A DNA stretch of 64,000 bases from Streptomyces werraensis. GTDB taxonomy: Bacteria > Actinomycetota > Actinomycetes > Streptomycetales > Streptomycetaceae. A model generated the notes under the pieces. That model did no database searches. It was given only the letters and a program-made list of their open reading frames with translations, and was not told the DNA's origin. Position numbers and translations under genes: made by a program. Where the stretch lies: positions 242,573 to 306,572 of the forward strand of contig BNBX01000003.1 of assembly GCA_014656175.1 (NCBI GenBank), given 5' to 3'. This document shows, piece by piece, positions 1 to 7,993 of this stretch (position 1 is the first letter of the stretch; every line of letters starts with the position of its first letter).

Positions 1-455
1 GCGTCACCGTGTGCGACGCACGGCCCGTGTTCGCGACCCGGGCCCGCTTCCCGGAGGCGGACGAGGTCGTCGTCGACTGGCCGCACCGCTATCTGCGCAC
101 CACGCGGACCGACGCCCGCACGGTGCTGTGCGTACTGACGCACGACGCCAAGTTCGACGTGCCGCTGCTGGAGGTGGCGCTGGGGCTGCCGGTCGCGTAC
201 GTCGGCGCGATGGGCTCCCGCCGCACCCACACCGATCGCCTGCGCCGCCTGCGGGAGGCGGGGGTGGGGGAGCGGGCCCTGTCCCGCCTGCACTCCCCGA
301 TCGGCCTGGACCTGGGCGCCCGCACCCCTGAGGAGACGGCGCTCTCCATCGCGGCCGAGATCGTGGCGACACGCCACGGCGGCACGGGAGCGCCCCTGAC
401 GACGACGACCGCTCCGATCCACCGGGAGGGGCGGGCGGCTTCGGCGGCGGCATGA
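1..455 (+). CDS. XdhC/CoxI-family protein, C-terminal part (5' end outside window)
   Basis: The reading frame is open from the left edge (codons from position 3) to TGA at 453-455, so about 150 C-terminal residues are seen. They match the XdhC C-terminal Rossmann-like domain: a VTVCDARPVFA strand-turn, DVPLLEVALGLPVAYVGAMGSRR shortened here to the key VGAMGSRR segment, and LHSPIGLDLGARTPEE near the end. XdhC/CoxI proteins help insert or protect the molybdenum cofactor of xanthine-dehydrogenase or CO-dehydrogenase-like enzymes. No molybdoenzyme subunit lies in the window, so the partner, if linked, is upstream. A strong inverted repeat follows and separates it from the convergent reductase gene. 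Confidence 0.85.
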   Translation, partial: VTVCDARPVFATRARFPEADEVVVDWPHRYLRTTRTDARTVLCVLTHDAKFDVPLLEVALGLPVAYVGAMGSRRTHTDRLRRLREAGVGERALSRLHSPIGLDLGARTPEETALSIAAEIVATRHGGTGAPLTTTTAPIHREGRAASAAA

Positions 456-551
456 GCGATGGCCGGTGATGCCTGCCGGACGCACGCCCTGGAGGCCGTT
501 GCCGGTGCGAAGGACGGTGGGGCGGGCCGGGGCCGGCCCCACCGCGTACGG

Positions 552-587
552 CGAAGGGGCCGGAAGCCCGGGCTTCCGGCCCCTTCG
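552..587. terminator. Bidirectional terminator, 36-bp perfect inverted repeat
   Basis: Positions 552-587 read the same on both strands with no unpaired centre (arms meet at 569/570). The repeat lies between the convergent xdhC-like and FMN-reductase genes, so it probably stops transcription from both sides. There is no clear T-tract, as is common in high-GC actinobacteria. Confidence 0.75.
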
Positions 588-597
588 GGGGTGTGCG

Positions 598-1164
598 TCA
601 GGCGGCGGCCTTCTCGCCGTCGACCAGGGCGTGCAGGCGGTCGAGGACCTCCGTCAGCTGCTCGGCGACCTCGGTGTCGTCCGCCGGGTGGGTCTCGGCG
701 AAGCGGGTCACCGAGCCGGGGATGGCCAGCTTGATGTCCTCGACGACCTTGCCGCCGGCGATGCCCACGGCCTTGCGGGTCTCGTCCTGCGCCCAGACGC
801 CGCCGTACTGGCCGAAGGCGGTGCCGACCACGACGACCGGCTTGCCGCCGATGGCGCCGGCGCCGAACGGCCGGGACAGCCAGTCGATGGCGTTCTTCAG
901 CACGGCCGGGATGGTGCCGTTGTACTCGGGGGTGAAGAGCAGCAGCGCGTCCACGGCCGCGGCGGCCTCGCGCAGCTGGGCGGCGGCGGCCGGCACGCCG
1001 CCCTCGACGTCGATGTCCTCGTTGTAGAACGGGATCTCCGCCAGTCCCTCGTGGAGCGCGATCTCGACGCCCTCGGGCGCGAGCTTCACGGCGGCCTCGG
1101 CCAGCTGACGGTTGTGCGAACCGGCGCGAAGGCTGCCGACGAGGGCGAGGATGCGAACAGACAT
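598..1164 (-). CDS. NAD(P)H-dependent FMN reductase (azoreductase/quinone reductase-like)
   Basis: This 188-residue flavodoxin-fold protein has the FMN-phosphate loop GSLRAGSHNRQLA at about residues 10-22 and the family signature TPEYNG at 78-83, followed by KNAIDWLSRP. Such enzymes pass electrons from NAD(P)H through FMN to quinones, azo dyes, chromate or free flavin; the substrate cannot be told from sequence. The ATG has a GGAG 8 nt upstream. The gene is transcribed away from a TetR gene, and two palindromes in the gap suggest TetR control of both. Length is typical of the family. Confidence 0.9.
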   Translation of the reverse strand: MSVRILALVGSLRAGSHNRQLAEAAVKLAPEGVEIALHEGLAEIPFYNEDIDVEGGVPAAAAQLREAAAAVDALLLFTPEYNGTIPAVLKNAIDWLSRPFGAGAIGGKPVVVVGTAFGQYGGVWAQDETRKAVGIAGGKVVEDIKLAIPGSVTRFAETHPADDTEVAEQLTEVLDRLHALVDGEKAAA

Positions 1165-1200
1165 GAGGAAACTCCAGGGGGTGGACTATGACCTGAGACA

Positions 1201-1259
1201 CAATGCGGACCGGGGTCCGCTTTGCAGTTGTAGCACTTTAACCGGACCACGGTCCAGTT
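1201..1259. promoter_or_regulatory. Two related palindromic operators, probable TetR sites
   Basis: Two palindromes share the core GGACC-NN-GGTCC. Site 1 (1201-1224, arms GCGGACC/GGTCCGC at 1205-1211 and 1214-1220) and site 2 (1240-1259, arms GGACC/GGTCC at 1244-1248 and 1251-1255) have centres 37 bp apart. Both extend outward with one mismatch per arm. They lie between the divergent reductase and TetR genes; site 2 covers the expected -35 region of the TetR gene, fitting autorepression. Confidence 0.75.
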
Positions 1260-1274
1260 TCATTCCGGATGCTT

Positions 1275-1280
1275 TACGCT
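1275..1280 (+). promoter_or_regulatory. -10 element TACGCT for a probably leaderless TetR mRNA
   Basis: TACGCT fits TAnnnT and ends 6 nt before the ATG at 1287, so transcription should start at or next to the start codon. No Shine-Dalgarno sequence is visible. Operator site 2 sits just upstream. Confidence 0.55.
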
Positions 1281-1286
1281 GGCTTC

Positions 1287-1943
1287 ATGTCCGCCGCGCC
1301 CCCGTCCGCACCGACCCCCCAGGAGCCCGTCGAGCCTCCGCAGCTGCTGCAGCTGGGCCTCGGCGACGACGAGCCCTGCCTGCGCGCCGACGCCGCCCGC
1401 AACCGGGCCCGGCTGCTGGAGGCTGCCGCGGGACTCGTCGCGGCGCGCGGCGCCGACGCCGTCACCATGGAGGAGGTCGCCGCCGCGGCCGGTGTCGGCA
1501 AGGGCACCGTCTTCCGCCGCTTCGGTGACCGCACGGGCCTGCTCATGGCCCTCCTCGACCACGGCGAGAAGAAGCTCCAGGCCGCCTTCCTCAGCGGCCC
1601 GCCGCCGCTGGGCCCGGGCGCGCCCCCCGCCGAGCGGCTGCGCGCCTTCGGCCGAGCCGCCCTGCGCCGCACCGTGGAGGACCTGGAGCTCCAGCTCGCG
1701 GCCGAACCGGAAGCGGGCCGCCGCTTCACCGTCCCGCCCTACCGGGTGCGGCACCACCATGTCGCGCTGCTGCTGCGCCAGGCGGCCCCGGACGCCGACT
1801 GCGACCTCCTCGCCCACACGCTGCTGGCCCAGCTCGACCCCGCCCTGGTCCACCATCTGACGCACCAGTGCGGGATGCCGGCGCGGCGTCTGGAGGACGC
1901 CTGGACCGACCTCGTCGACCGGATCACCGGCACCACCGCCTGA
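1287..1943 (+). CDS. TetR family transcriptional regulator
   Basis: The 218-residue protein has a TetR DNA-binding domain at about residues 37-85, with a helix-turn-helix TMEEVAAAAGVGKGTVFRRFG at 60-80 and the usual FGDRTGLLMALL start of helix 4. The C-terminal half is a variable ligand-binding domain. Start chosen at ATG 1287; an in-frame ATG at 1269 would lie within the predicted promoter. It is divergent from the FMN reductase and the two GGACC-NN-GGTCC palindromes are its likely operators, so it probably represses itself and the reductase until an electrophile or quinone-like ligand binds. The ligand is an inference. Confidence 0.88.
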   Translation: MSAAPPSAPTPQEPVEPPQLLQLGLGDDEPCLRADAARNRARLLEAAAGLVAARGADAVTMEEVAAAAGVGKGTVFRRFGDRTGLLMALLDHGEKKLQAAFLSGPPPLGPGAPPAERLRAFGRAALRRTVEDLELQLAAEPEAGRRFTVPPYRVRHHHVALLLRQAAPDADCDLLAHTLLAQLDPALVHHLTHQCGMPARRLEDAWTDLVDRITGTTA

Positions 1944-2012
1944 CCTCCTCGAACGCACCCGCCCGCGTTCTCAACTCCCCCGAATGAAGGGCGCGTTACG
2001 GCTTCTGCGAAG

Positions 2013-3062
2013 ATGCCGTACGTCATGGTGCAGATACCGAACCCGCCCGCGCCCCCGACAGACGCACCGACGCGCTCCGTGCCGACGAGCGCGGATGTGG
2101 CCCGCCTGGCCGGCGTCTCGCGCGCGACCGTCTCCTACGTGCTGAACAACGCCCGCGCCGTCCGGATCAGCGAGCCCACCCGCCGCCGCGTCCGCGAGGC
2201 CGCGCGCGAACTCGGGTACGTCCCCCACGCGGCGGCGCGCAGTCTGCGCGCCGGGCACAGCCGCATGGTCCTGATGCCCGCGCCCGCGTTCCCCGTGGGC
2301 CCGCTGTACAGCCGGTTCATCAACGAGCTGCAGGCCGCGCTGAGCCTGCTCGACTACACCGTCGTCCAGTACGGCACCGTCGGCGTCCACGACGACGAGG
2401 CCGCCCGCGCCTGGGCGGAGCTGCGCCCGGTCGCCGTGCTCGTGCCCGGCTCCGGGCTCGGGCCGCGCGGCGTGGAGGTGCTCAAGCGCTCCGGGGCGCG
2501 GGCCGTCGTCACCCTCGGCCCCGAGACCGTGGAGGGCGCGCACGCACTGCTCATGGACCACGACGTCGTCGGGTACAGCGCGGGCGCCCACCTGTTCGAC
2601 ACGGGGCGCCGCCGGATCGGCGTGGTCGTGCCGGGGGAGCGGGGGCTGGACACGTTTTCCGCGCCGCGGCTCGCGGGGGTACGGGCCGCTGTGCGCGGCA
2701 CGGACGCGACGGTGACCGAGCTGCCGCTCGCCCACGACGAGGAGGCGGCGGCGTCACTCGCCGGGCGCTGGCGGGACCTCGGGCTCGACGCGGTGTTCAC
2801 GTACAACGACGAGTACGCGATGCTGCTGATGCGGGCGCTGCAGGACGAGGGGATCCGCGTCCCCGAGGAGACGGCGGTCGTCGGCGCGGACGACCTGATG
2901 CTGGGGCGGCTTCTGCGGCCTCGGCTCAGCACGGTCCACCTGGAACTGCCGTCCGGCCGGGAACTGGCCGACCTGGTCGACCGAGCGGTCAACGACCCGT
3001 CGGCGTCACCGGAGGCGCACAAGGTACTGGGCGCGAGGGTGATCCGCCGGGACTCCACCTGA
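2013..3062 (+). CDS. LacI family transcriptional regulator
   Basis: 349 residues: an N-terminal LacI headpiece with helix-turn-helix at about 25-46 (TSADVARLAGVSRATVSYVL), a hinge near residue 70 and a periplasmic-binding-protein-like effector domain (DDLMLGRLLRPRLSTV near the end). The first 24 residues are a proline-rich extension, so the start could also be ATG 2025 or later; no good ribosome site separates them. It is transcribed alone, with no sugar operon next to it, so target and ligand are unknown. It is not the rhamnose regulator, which lies at 29 kb. Confidence 0.88.
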   Translation: MPYVMVQIPNPPAPPTDAPTRSVPTSADVARLAGVSRATVSYVLNNARAVRISEPTRRRVREAARELGYVPHAAARSLRAGHSRMVLMPAPAFPVGPLYSRFINELQAALSLLDYTVVQYGTVGVHDDEAARAWAELRPVAVLVPGSGLGPRGVEVLKRSGARAVVTLGPETVEGAHALLMDHDVVGYSAGAHLFDTGRRRIGVVVPGERGLDTFSAPRLAGVRAAVRGTDATVTELPLAHDEEAAASLAGRWRDLGLDAVFTYNDEYAMLLMRALQDEGIRVPEETAVVGADDLMLGRLLRPRLSTVHLELPSGRELADLVDRAVNDPSASPEAHKVLGARVIRRDST

Positions 3063-3095
3063 CGCGGCCGTTCACGCGGCGCGCCCGCTGCCGTC

Positions 3096-3113
3096 GGCCG
3101 ACCGCGGTCGGCC
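3096..3113. terminator. Palindrome after the LacI gene
   Basis: An 18-bp perfect palindrome (GGCCGACCG/CGGTCGGCC) lies 34 bp past the LacI stop in the 226-bp gap before the convergent thioredoxin gene. It is probably the terminator of the LacI gene. Confidence 0.5.
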
Positions 3114-3281
3114 ACCGGCAACGGTGCGGTCCGCCCGCCGACCTCCGCGGACATGTGAGCCGCCCGCCGGCCGGCTGTTGCCGGACGCGGGCACGGGCGG
3201 CCGGGACCGGAGGGCGGCGCACGGGCGCCTCACCGACGCGGGACCCCTTCGAGGCGCGCCCTTCCAGCCCGGGTGTGGGCC

Positions 3282-3298
3282 GGGCGCCTCAGGCGCCC
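3282..3298. terminator. Hairpin carrying the thioredoxin stop codon in its loop
   Basis: Arms GGGCGCC (3282-3288) and GGCGCCC (3292-3298) flank the three bases that form the thioredoxin TGA stop. The compact hairpin could end the thioredoxin transcript. Confidence 0.45.
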
Positions 3299-3681
3299 TG
3301 TCCGCCGCCCTGCTGCTGCGCCTGCTGCTCGGCGATCTGCTGCCGCACCTGGTCCATGTCCAGCTTGCGCGCCTGGCCGATGACGTCCGTCAGCGCGGCC
3401 TCCGGCAGGGCGCCCGGCTGGGCGAACACCGCGACCTGGTCACGGACGATCATCAGCGTCGGGATCGACTGGATGTTGAAGGCGGCGGCGAGCTCCGGCT
3501 GCGCCTCGGTGTCCACCTTGCCGAACACCAGGTCCGGGTTGGCCTCGGCCGCCTTCTCGTAGACCGGTGCGAACTGCCGGCAGGGGCCGCACCACTCCGC
3601 CCAGAAGTCGATCAGCACGAACTCGTTGTCGGTGACCGTCTTGTCGAAGTTCTCCTTGGTGAGTTCGACGGTGGCGCTCAT
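3289..3681 (-). CDS. Thioredoxin
   Basis: 130 residues with the thioredoxin active site WCGPC at about residues 29-33 (DFWAEWCGPCRQFAPVY) and the cis-proline region SIPTLMI near 74-80. It reduces protein disulfides in the cytoplasm, normally recharged by NADPH-thioredoxin reductase. The ATG at 3681 has AGGAAGAGGA upstream; a longer frame from 3726 adds 15 unconserved residues and is rejected. The Gln-rich tail (EQQAQQQGGGQGA) is an unusual disordered extension. It is divergent from a disulfide oxidoreductase gene, so the two may act in related redox work. Confidence 0.93.
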   Translation of the reverse strand: MSATVELTKENFDKTVTDNEFVLIDFWAEWCGPCRQFAPVYEKAAEANPDLVFGKVDTEAQPELAAAFNIQSIPTLMIVRDQVAVFAQPGALPEAALTDVIGQARKLDMDQVRQQIAEQQAQQQGGGQGA

Positions 3682-3797
3682 GGCGTGTTCCTCTTCCTGC
3701 TGTCGGCTCGGGAGTCGGCACAACACGGCCGACCGGTCACGTATTCCGCGCCCCTACCCATGTGGCCACCCGGCACACCACCCACCAGACTGACGCC

Positions 3798-5243
3798 ATG
3801 ACGGAAACGCAATCGACGCACACGGAAACGACCGCCTACGACGTCGTGGTGATCGGCGCGGGACCGGTCGGGGAGAACGTCGCCGACCGCACCCGCGCGG
3901 CCGGGCTCTCCACGGCGGTGGTGGAAAGCGAACTGGTCGGCGGTGAGTGCTCCTACTGGGCCTGCATGCCCAGCAAGGCCCTGCTGCGCCCGGTCCTCGC
4001 CCGGGCCGACGCCCGCCGCCTGCCCGGCCTGAGCGCGTCCGTCCAGGGCCCCCTGGACACCGCCGCCGTCCTCGCCCGCCGCGACTCCTTCACCTCCGGC
4101 TGGAAGGACGACGGCCAGGTGCGGTGGCTGGAGGGCACCGGCGCCGACCTGTACCGGGGCCGGGGACGCCTCAGCGGCCCGCGCACCGTCACCGTCACCG
4201 GCCCCGACGGCCGCGAGAGCGTCCTCACCGCCCGGCACGCCGTCGCCGTCTGCACCGGCAGCCGGGCCCTCCTCCCCGACCTGCCGGGACTGGACGAGGT
4301 CCGCCCCTGGACCAGCCGCGAGGCCACCAGCGCGCCCTCCGCACCCGGCCGGCTGGTCGTGGTGGGCGGCGGGGTCGTCGCCACCGAGATGGCCTGCGCC
4401 TGGCAGGCGCTCGGCTCGCAGGTCACCGTCCTGGTGCGCGGCGACGGCCTGCTCGGCCGTATGGAGCCCTTCGCCGGCGAGCTGGTCGCCGAAGCCCTCA
4501 CCGAGGCCGGCGCCGACGTCCGTACCGGCACCTCCGTGAAGGCCGTGAGCAGGGAGAACGGCGCCGTCGTCGTCCTCACCGGCAGCGGCGACCGGATCGA
4601 GGCCGACGAGATCCTCTTCGCCACAGGACGCGCCCCCCGCACCGACGACATCGGCCTGGAGACGATCGGCCTGGAGCCGGGGTCCTGGCTGGACGTGGAC
4701 GACAGCCTCCGGGTGACCGGCCACGACTGGCTGTACGCCGTCGGCGACGTCAACCACCGCGCCCTGCTCACCCACCAGGGCAAGTACCAGGCGCGCATCG
4801 CGGGCGCCGCCATCGTCACCCGTGCAGCGGGCGAGCCGGTGCGGACCGAGAAGTGGGGCGCGCACACCGCCACCGCCGACCACGCGGCCGTCCCGCAGGT
4901 CGTCTTCACCGACCCGGAGGCCGCCTCCGTCGGCCTCACCCTCGCCGAGGCCGAGCAGGCCGGCCACCGGGTGCGGGCCGTGGACGTCGACCTGTCGTCG
5001 GTGGCGGGCGCGAGCCTGTACGGCGACGGTTACCGGGGCCGGGCCCGCATGGTCGTCGATCTCGAGGACGAGATCGTGCGCGGCGTCACCCTCGTCGGCC
5101 CCGGCGTCGGCGAGCTGATCCACGCGGCGACCGTCGCGGTGACGGGACGCGTCCCGGTCGGCCGGCTGTGGCACGCCGTCCCGTCGTACCCCACGATCAG
5201 CGAGGTGTGGCTGCGGCTGCTGGAGGCGTACCGCGACGCCTGA
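3798..5243 (+). CDS. Pyridine-nucleotide-disulfide oxidoreductase (dihydrolipoamide dehydrogenase/mercuric reductase-like)
   Basis: 481 residues with an N-terminal FAD dinucleotide fold (VVVIGAGPVGENVA, residues 16-29), a redox-active CX4C pair (C51 and C56 in ECSYWACMPSK), a second NAD(P)-binding fold (VVVGGGVVATEMA), the FAD motif YAVGDVN, and a C-terminal dimerisation domain. The usual active-site His-Glu pair is represented by HAVPSYPTISE. It transfers electrons from NAD(P)H to a disulfide or metal substrate; no E2/E3 complex genes are nearby, so it is probably not the main lipoamide dehydrogenase. Start chosen at ATG 3798, 12 codons inside the longest frame. Confidence 0.88.
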   Translation: MTETQSTHTETTAYDVVVIGAGPVGENVADRTRAAGLSTAVVESELVGGECSYWACMPSKALLRPVLARADARRLPGLSASVQGPLDTAAVLARRDSFTSGWKDDGQVRWLEGTGADLYRGRGRLSGPRTVTVTGPDGRESVLTARHAVAVCTGSRALLPDLPGLDEVRPWTSREATSAPSAPGRLVVVGGGVVATEMACAWQALGSQVTVLVRGDGLLGRMEPFAGELVAEALTEAGADVRTGTSVKAVSRENGAVVVLTGSGDRIEADEILFATGRAPRTDDIGLETIGLEPGSWLDVDDSLRVTGHDWLYAVGDVNHRALLTHQGKYQARIAGAAIVTRAAGEPVRTEKWGAHTATADHAAVPQVVFTDPEAASVGLTLAEAEQAGHRVRAVDVDLSSVAGASLYGDGYRGRARMVVDLEDEIVRGVTLVGPGVGELIHAATVAVTGRVPVGRLWHAVPSYPTISEVWLRLLEAYRDA

Positions 5244-5282
5244 CCGGCGCCCATGACCGGACCTCCGGGCGGGCGGGCGCGG

Positions 5283-5930
5283 CTACGGCAGCTCGAAGCC
5301 CAGCGCCCGCGCCGCGTCCCCGGCCGTCGGCTGCCCCCAGTACCGGGCAGCCGCCGCGTTGCAGGACAGCGAGCGCAGCTCGGCCCGGTCCAGGTACAGC
5401 GTGCCGTCCAGGTGGTCGGTCTCGTGCTGCACGATCCGGGCGGGCCATCCGGTGAACTCCTCGTCCAGCGCCTGACCGTGCTCGTCCTGCGCGGTCAGGC
5501 GCACCACCGCGTGCCGCGCCACCACAGCCTGGTAGCCGGGCACGCTCAGACACCCCTCGAAGAACGCGGCGCGCTCCGTGCCGACGGCCTCGTACGCCGG
5601 GTTCACCAGCACCCGGAACGGCTGCGGCTCCCGCCCGCGAGCGACCCGTACCTCCTCCGGCACCGGCGCCGGGTCCTCGATCACCGCGATCCGCAGCCCC
5701 ACCCCCACCTGCGGCGCGGCCAGCCCCACACCGGGTGCCGTGCGCATGGTGACGCGCAACGCCTGCACGAACCGCGCCAGCAGCGCGTCGTCCAGCTGCC
5801 CGTCGTACGGCACGGAGGGGCGGCGCAGTACCGGATGTCCGGCGGCGACGATGGGCAACGGCCCTTCTTCGGCGAGAAGTTGCTCGACCCGCTCGGCCAA
5901 CGGCACGCGATCGCTCGGAGTTTCCATCAC
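5283..5930 (-). CDS. def: Peptide deformylase
   Basis: 215 residues with all three deformylase motifs: GVGLAAPQVG (67-76), EGCLS (125-129) and QHETDHLDG with H169, E170 and H173. Together Cys127 and the two histidines bind the catalytic metal. The enzyme removes the formyl group from the N-terminal methionine of new proteins. Streptomycetes usually carry several copies; this one is not next to fmt, so it is probably an accessory paralogue. The first codon is GTG at 5930 followed at once by ATG at 5927, and either may be used; the ribosome site is weak. Confidence 0.92.
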   Translation of the reverse strand: MMETPSDRVPLAERVEQLLAEEGPLPIVAAGHPVLRRPSVPYDGQLDDALLARFVQALRVTMRTAPGVGLAAPQVGVGLRIAVIEDPAPVPEEVRVARGREPQPFRVLVNPAYEAVGTERAAFFEGCLSVPGYQAVVARHAVVRLTAQDEHGQALDEEFTGWPARIVQHETDHLDGTLYLDRAELRSLSCNAAAARYWGQPTAGDAARALGFELP

Positions 5931-5953
5931 GCCAGGATCGCATGACCTTCACC

Positions 5954-5975
5954 GTGTGTGTCTCAGCTCACACAC
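5954..5975. promoter_or_regulatory. Inverted repeat upstream of the PepSY gene
   Basis: Arms GTGTGTG (5954-5960) and CACACAC (5969-5975) are separated by 8 bp, between the divergent deformylase and PepSY genes. It may be an operator; no regulator can be assigned. Confidence 0.35.
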
Positions 5976-6059
5976 CCCTTCCGGGAACTCGACGGCCCCC
6001 CGCCCCGACCCCTGCACCGGCACCACCCGTCGAAGCCGTCCCCCGGGAGAACACCGCCG

Positions 6060-7460
6060 ATGACCACCACCCCCACGCCAGCCACCGACGACGCCCCCTC
6101 AGCCCCCGCCCCCGCACCGGGCAGGAGCGCCTGGACCACCCTCCGCCCGCTCGTCCTGCGCCTGCACTTCTACGCGGGCGTCCTGGTGGCCCCGTTCCTC
6201 CTCGTCGCCGCGCTCACCGGCCTGCTGTACGCCGCCTCCTTCCAGGTCGAGAAGGTCCTCTACGCGCATGAGCTGACCGTCCCCGTCGGGGACCGCGAAC
6301 TGCCCCTCTCCGAGCAGGTCGCCGCCGCCCGCGCCGCTCAGCCCGACGGTGAGATCGCCGCCGTACGTCCCTCACCCGAACCGGGCGCCACCACCAGGGT
6401 GCTGCTCTCCGGCGTCCCGGGTGTCGACCCCGGCCACACGCTCGCCGTGTTCGTCGACCCGTACACCGCGCGGGTCCGCGGCGAGCTCGAACAGTACGGA
6501 TCGACCGGCGCGCTGCCGCTGCGCACCTGGATCGACGAGTTCCACCGCGACCTGCACCTCGGTGAACCGGGGCGTCTCTACAGCGAGTTGGCGGCGAGCT
6601 GGCTGTGGGTGATCGCCTGCGGCGGGCTCCTGCTGTGGTTCTCCCGCCGCCGCTCCCAGCGCGGGCTGCGCGGCACCACCGGACGCCGCCGCACCCTCGG
6701 TCTTCACGCCGGGGTGGGCGTATGGGCCGCGCTCGGCTTCGTGTTCCTCTCCGCGACGGGTCTGACCTGGTCGGCGTACGCCGGCGCGCACATCGGCGAC
6801 CTGCGCGCAGCGCTGGGTCAGGAGACCCCGGCGGTGGCCGCCACGGCCGGCGAGCACGCGGGCCATGGCACGGCCGGGGGAGCGGGCGGTGACGCGGCGC
6901 ACGGCGTCGGCCTGGACCGGGTGCTCGCGGCGGCGCGCTCCGAGGGCCTGGACAACCCGGTGGAGATCGTGCCGCCCGCCGACGCGACCTCCGCGTACGT
7001 GGTGCGGCAGATCCAGCGGAGCTGGCCGGAGAAGCAGGACGCGGTGGCCGTCGACCCGGGCACGGGACAGATCACCGACGTGCTGCGGTTCGAGGACTAC
7101 CCGGTCCTCGCCAAGCTCACCCGATGGGGCATCGACCTGCACACCGGCACCCTGTTCGGCCTGGCCAACCAGATCGCCCTCATGCTGCTCGCCCTCGCCC
7201 TGATCCTGCTGATCCTGTGGGGCTACCGGCTGTGGTGGCAGCGGGGCCGCGGCTCGGCGTTCGGCCGTCCCGTCCCCCGGGGAGCGTGGCAGCACGTACC
7301 GCCGCAGCTGCTCGTCCCGCTGCTCGCGCTGATCGCCGTCCTCGGGTACTTCCTCCCGCTGCTCGGCATCCCTCTGGCGGTCTTCCTCGCCGTCGACGTG
7401 GTGCTCGGTGAGATCGCCCACCGCCGCGGCCGCCGGACCTACGGGCCCGCGTCCCGCTGA
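6060..7460 (+). CDS. PepSY-associated TM helix domain membrane protein
   Basis: 466 residues. After a Pro/Ala-rich cytoplasmic start come a membrane helix at about 33-57 (HFYAGVLVAPFLLVAALTGLLY), an external PepSY-like region, helices near 181-196 and 215-240, a His-rich external insert (GEHAGHGTAGG, about 262-275), a second PepSY region, and C-terminal helices near 365-393 and 418-450. The family includes PiuB-like proteins linked to iron uptake or ferric-siderophore reduction, so an iron or other metal redox role is possible but unproved. ATG 6060 is preceded by GGGAGA; the upstream in-frame start at 5958 is rejected. Confidence 0.8.
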   Translation: MTTTPTPATDDAPSAPAPAPGRSAWTTLRPLVLRLHFYAGVLVAPFLLVAALTGLLYAASFQVEKVLYAHELTVPVGDRELPLSEQVAAARAAQPDGEIAAVRPSPEPGATTRVLLSGVPGVDPGHTLAVFVDPYTARVRGELEQYGSTGALPLRTWIDEFHRDLHLGEPGRLYSELAASWLWVIACGGLLLWFSRRRSQRGLRGTTGRRRTLGLHAGVGVWAALGFVFLSATGLTWSAYAGAHIGDLRAALGQETPAVAATAGEHAGHGTAGGAGGDAAHGVGLDRVLAAARSEGLDNPVEIVPPADATSAYVVRQIQRSWPEKQDAVAVDPGTGQITDVLRFEDYPVLAKLTRWGIDLHTGTLFGLANQIALMLLALALILLILWGYRLWWQRGRGSAFGRPVPRGAWQHVPPQLLVPLLALIAVLGYFLPLLGIPLAVFLAVDVVLGEIAHRRGRRTYGPASR

Positions 7461-7506
7461 CACGCACGGTGCCCGGCTCCCCGAGGGGAGCCGGGCACCG
7501 TGCGTG
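7461..7506. terminator. Strong bidirectional terminator
   Basis: A 22-bp perfect inverted repeat (arms 7461-7482 and 7485-7506) begins right after the PepSY stop and lies 5 bp before the stop of the convergent TPR gene. A real RNA loop would open at CGAG. It should stop both transcripts. Confidence 0.85.
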
Positions 7507-7511
7507 CGCGC

Positions 7512-7859
7512 TCAGATCTCGTCGAAGTCCCCGGCCAGCGCGGCCGCGAGCCGCAGGTGCGGCTGCGCCTCGGCGTCCCGCCCCTGCCGCTGCAGGGTGC
7601 GGCCGAGCATCAGACGGGCGTAGTGCTCCACCGGGTCGCGGTCCACGATGATCCGCAGCTCGGCCTCCGCACGGCGCAGCTGGGCCGAGTGGTAGTAGGC
7701 GCGGGCGAGCAGCAGACGCGGCCCGGTCTGCTCCGGCACCTCCTCGACCAGGCTGCCCAGGACCCGCGCGGCGGAGTAGTAGTCCTTGGCGTCGAAGAAC
7801 ATCCCCGCGCGCTCCCAGCGCTCGGCGTGCGTTCCGTGGTCGTAGTACGTCGTGTTCAC
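7512..7859 (-). CDS. Small tetratricopeptide-repeat protein
   Basis: 115 residues starting at GTG 7859, directly after a full ribosome site AAGGAGGT; the longer frame to 7922 is therefore rejected. Two to three TPR-like helical pairs are visible (ERAGMFFDAKDYYSAARVL, GPRLLLARAYYHSAQLRRAE, HYARLMLGRTLQRQGRDAEA) covering most of the protein. TPR proteins are protein-interaction scaffolds; the partner is unknown. A conserved-hypothetical type of protein in Streptomyces. Confidence 0.85.
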   Translation of the reverse strand: MNTTYYDHGTHAERWERAGMFFDAKDYYSAARVLGSLVEEVPEQTGPRLLLARAYYHSAQLRRAEAELRIIVDRDPVEHYARLMLGRTLQRQGRDAEAQPHLRLAAALAGDFDEI

Positions 7860-7993
7860 CCGGCACCTCCTTCGCGCCCGACAACCGGCCCGGCCACCCC
7901 GGTATTCCCGCTCCCTCCGCACCCTTGGTGACCAGCGGCGCGGCCGTGCAGGATGCGTAGGCCGACCGCACCGACTTCCTCCGGAGGGACCGC

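Noticed and set aside
5954..5975. GTGTGTG/CACACAC repeat as an iron or zinc box
   Set aside because: It does not match a Fur, Zur or DmdR consensus; dinucleotide repetition may explain the symmetry.
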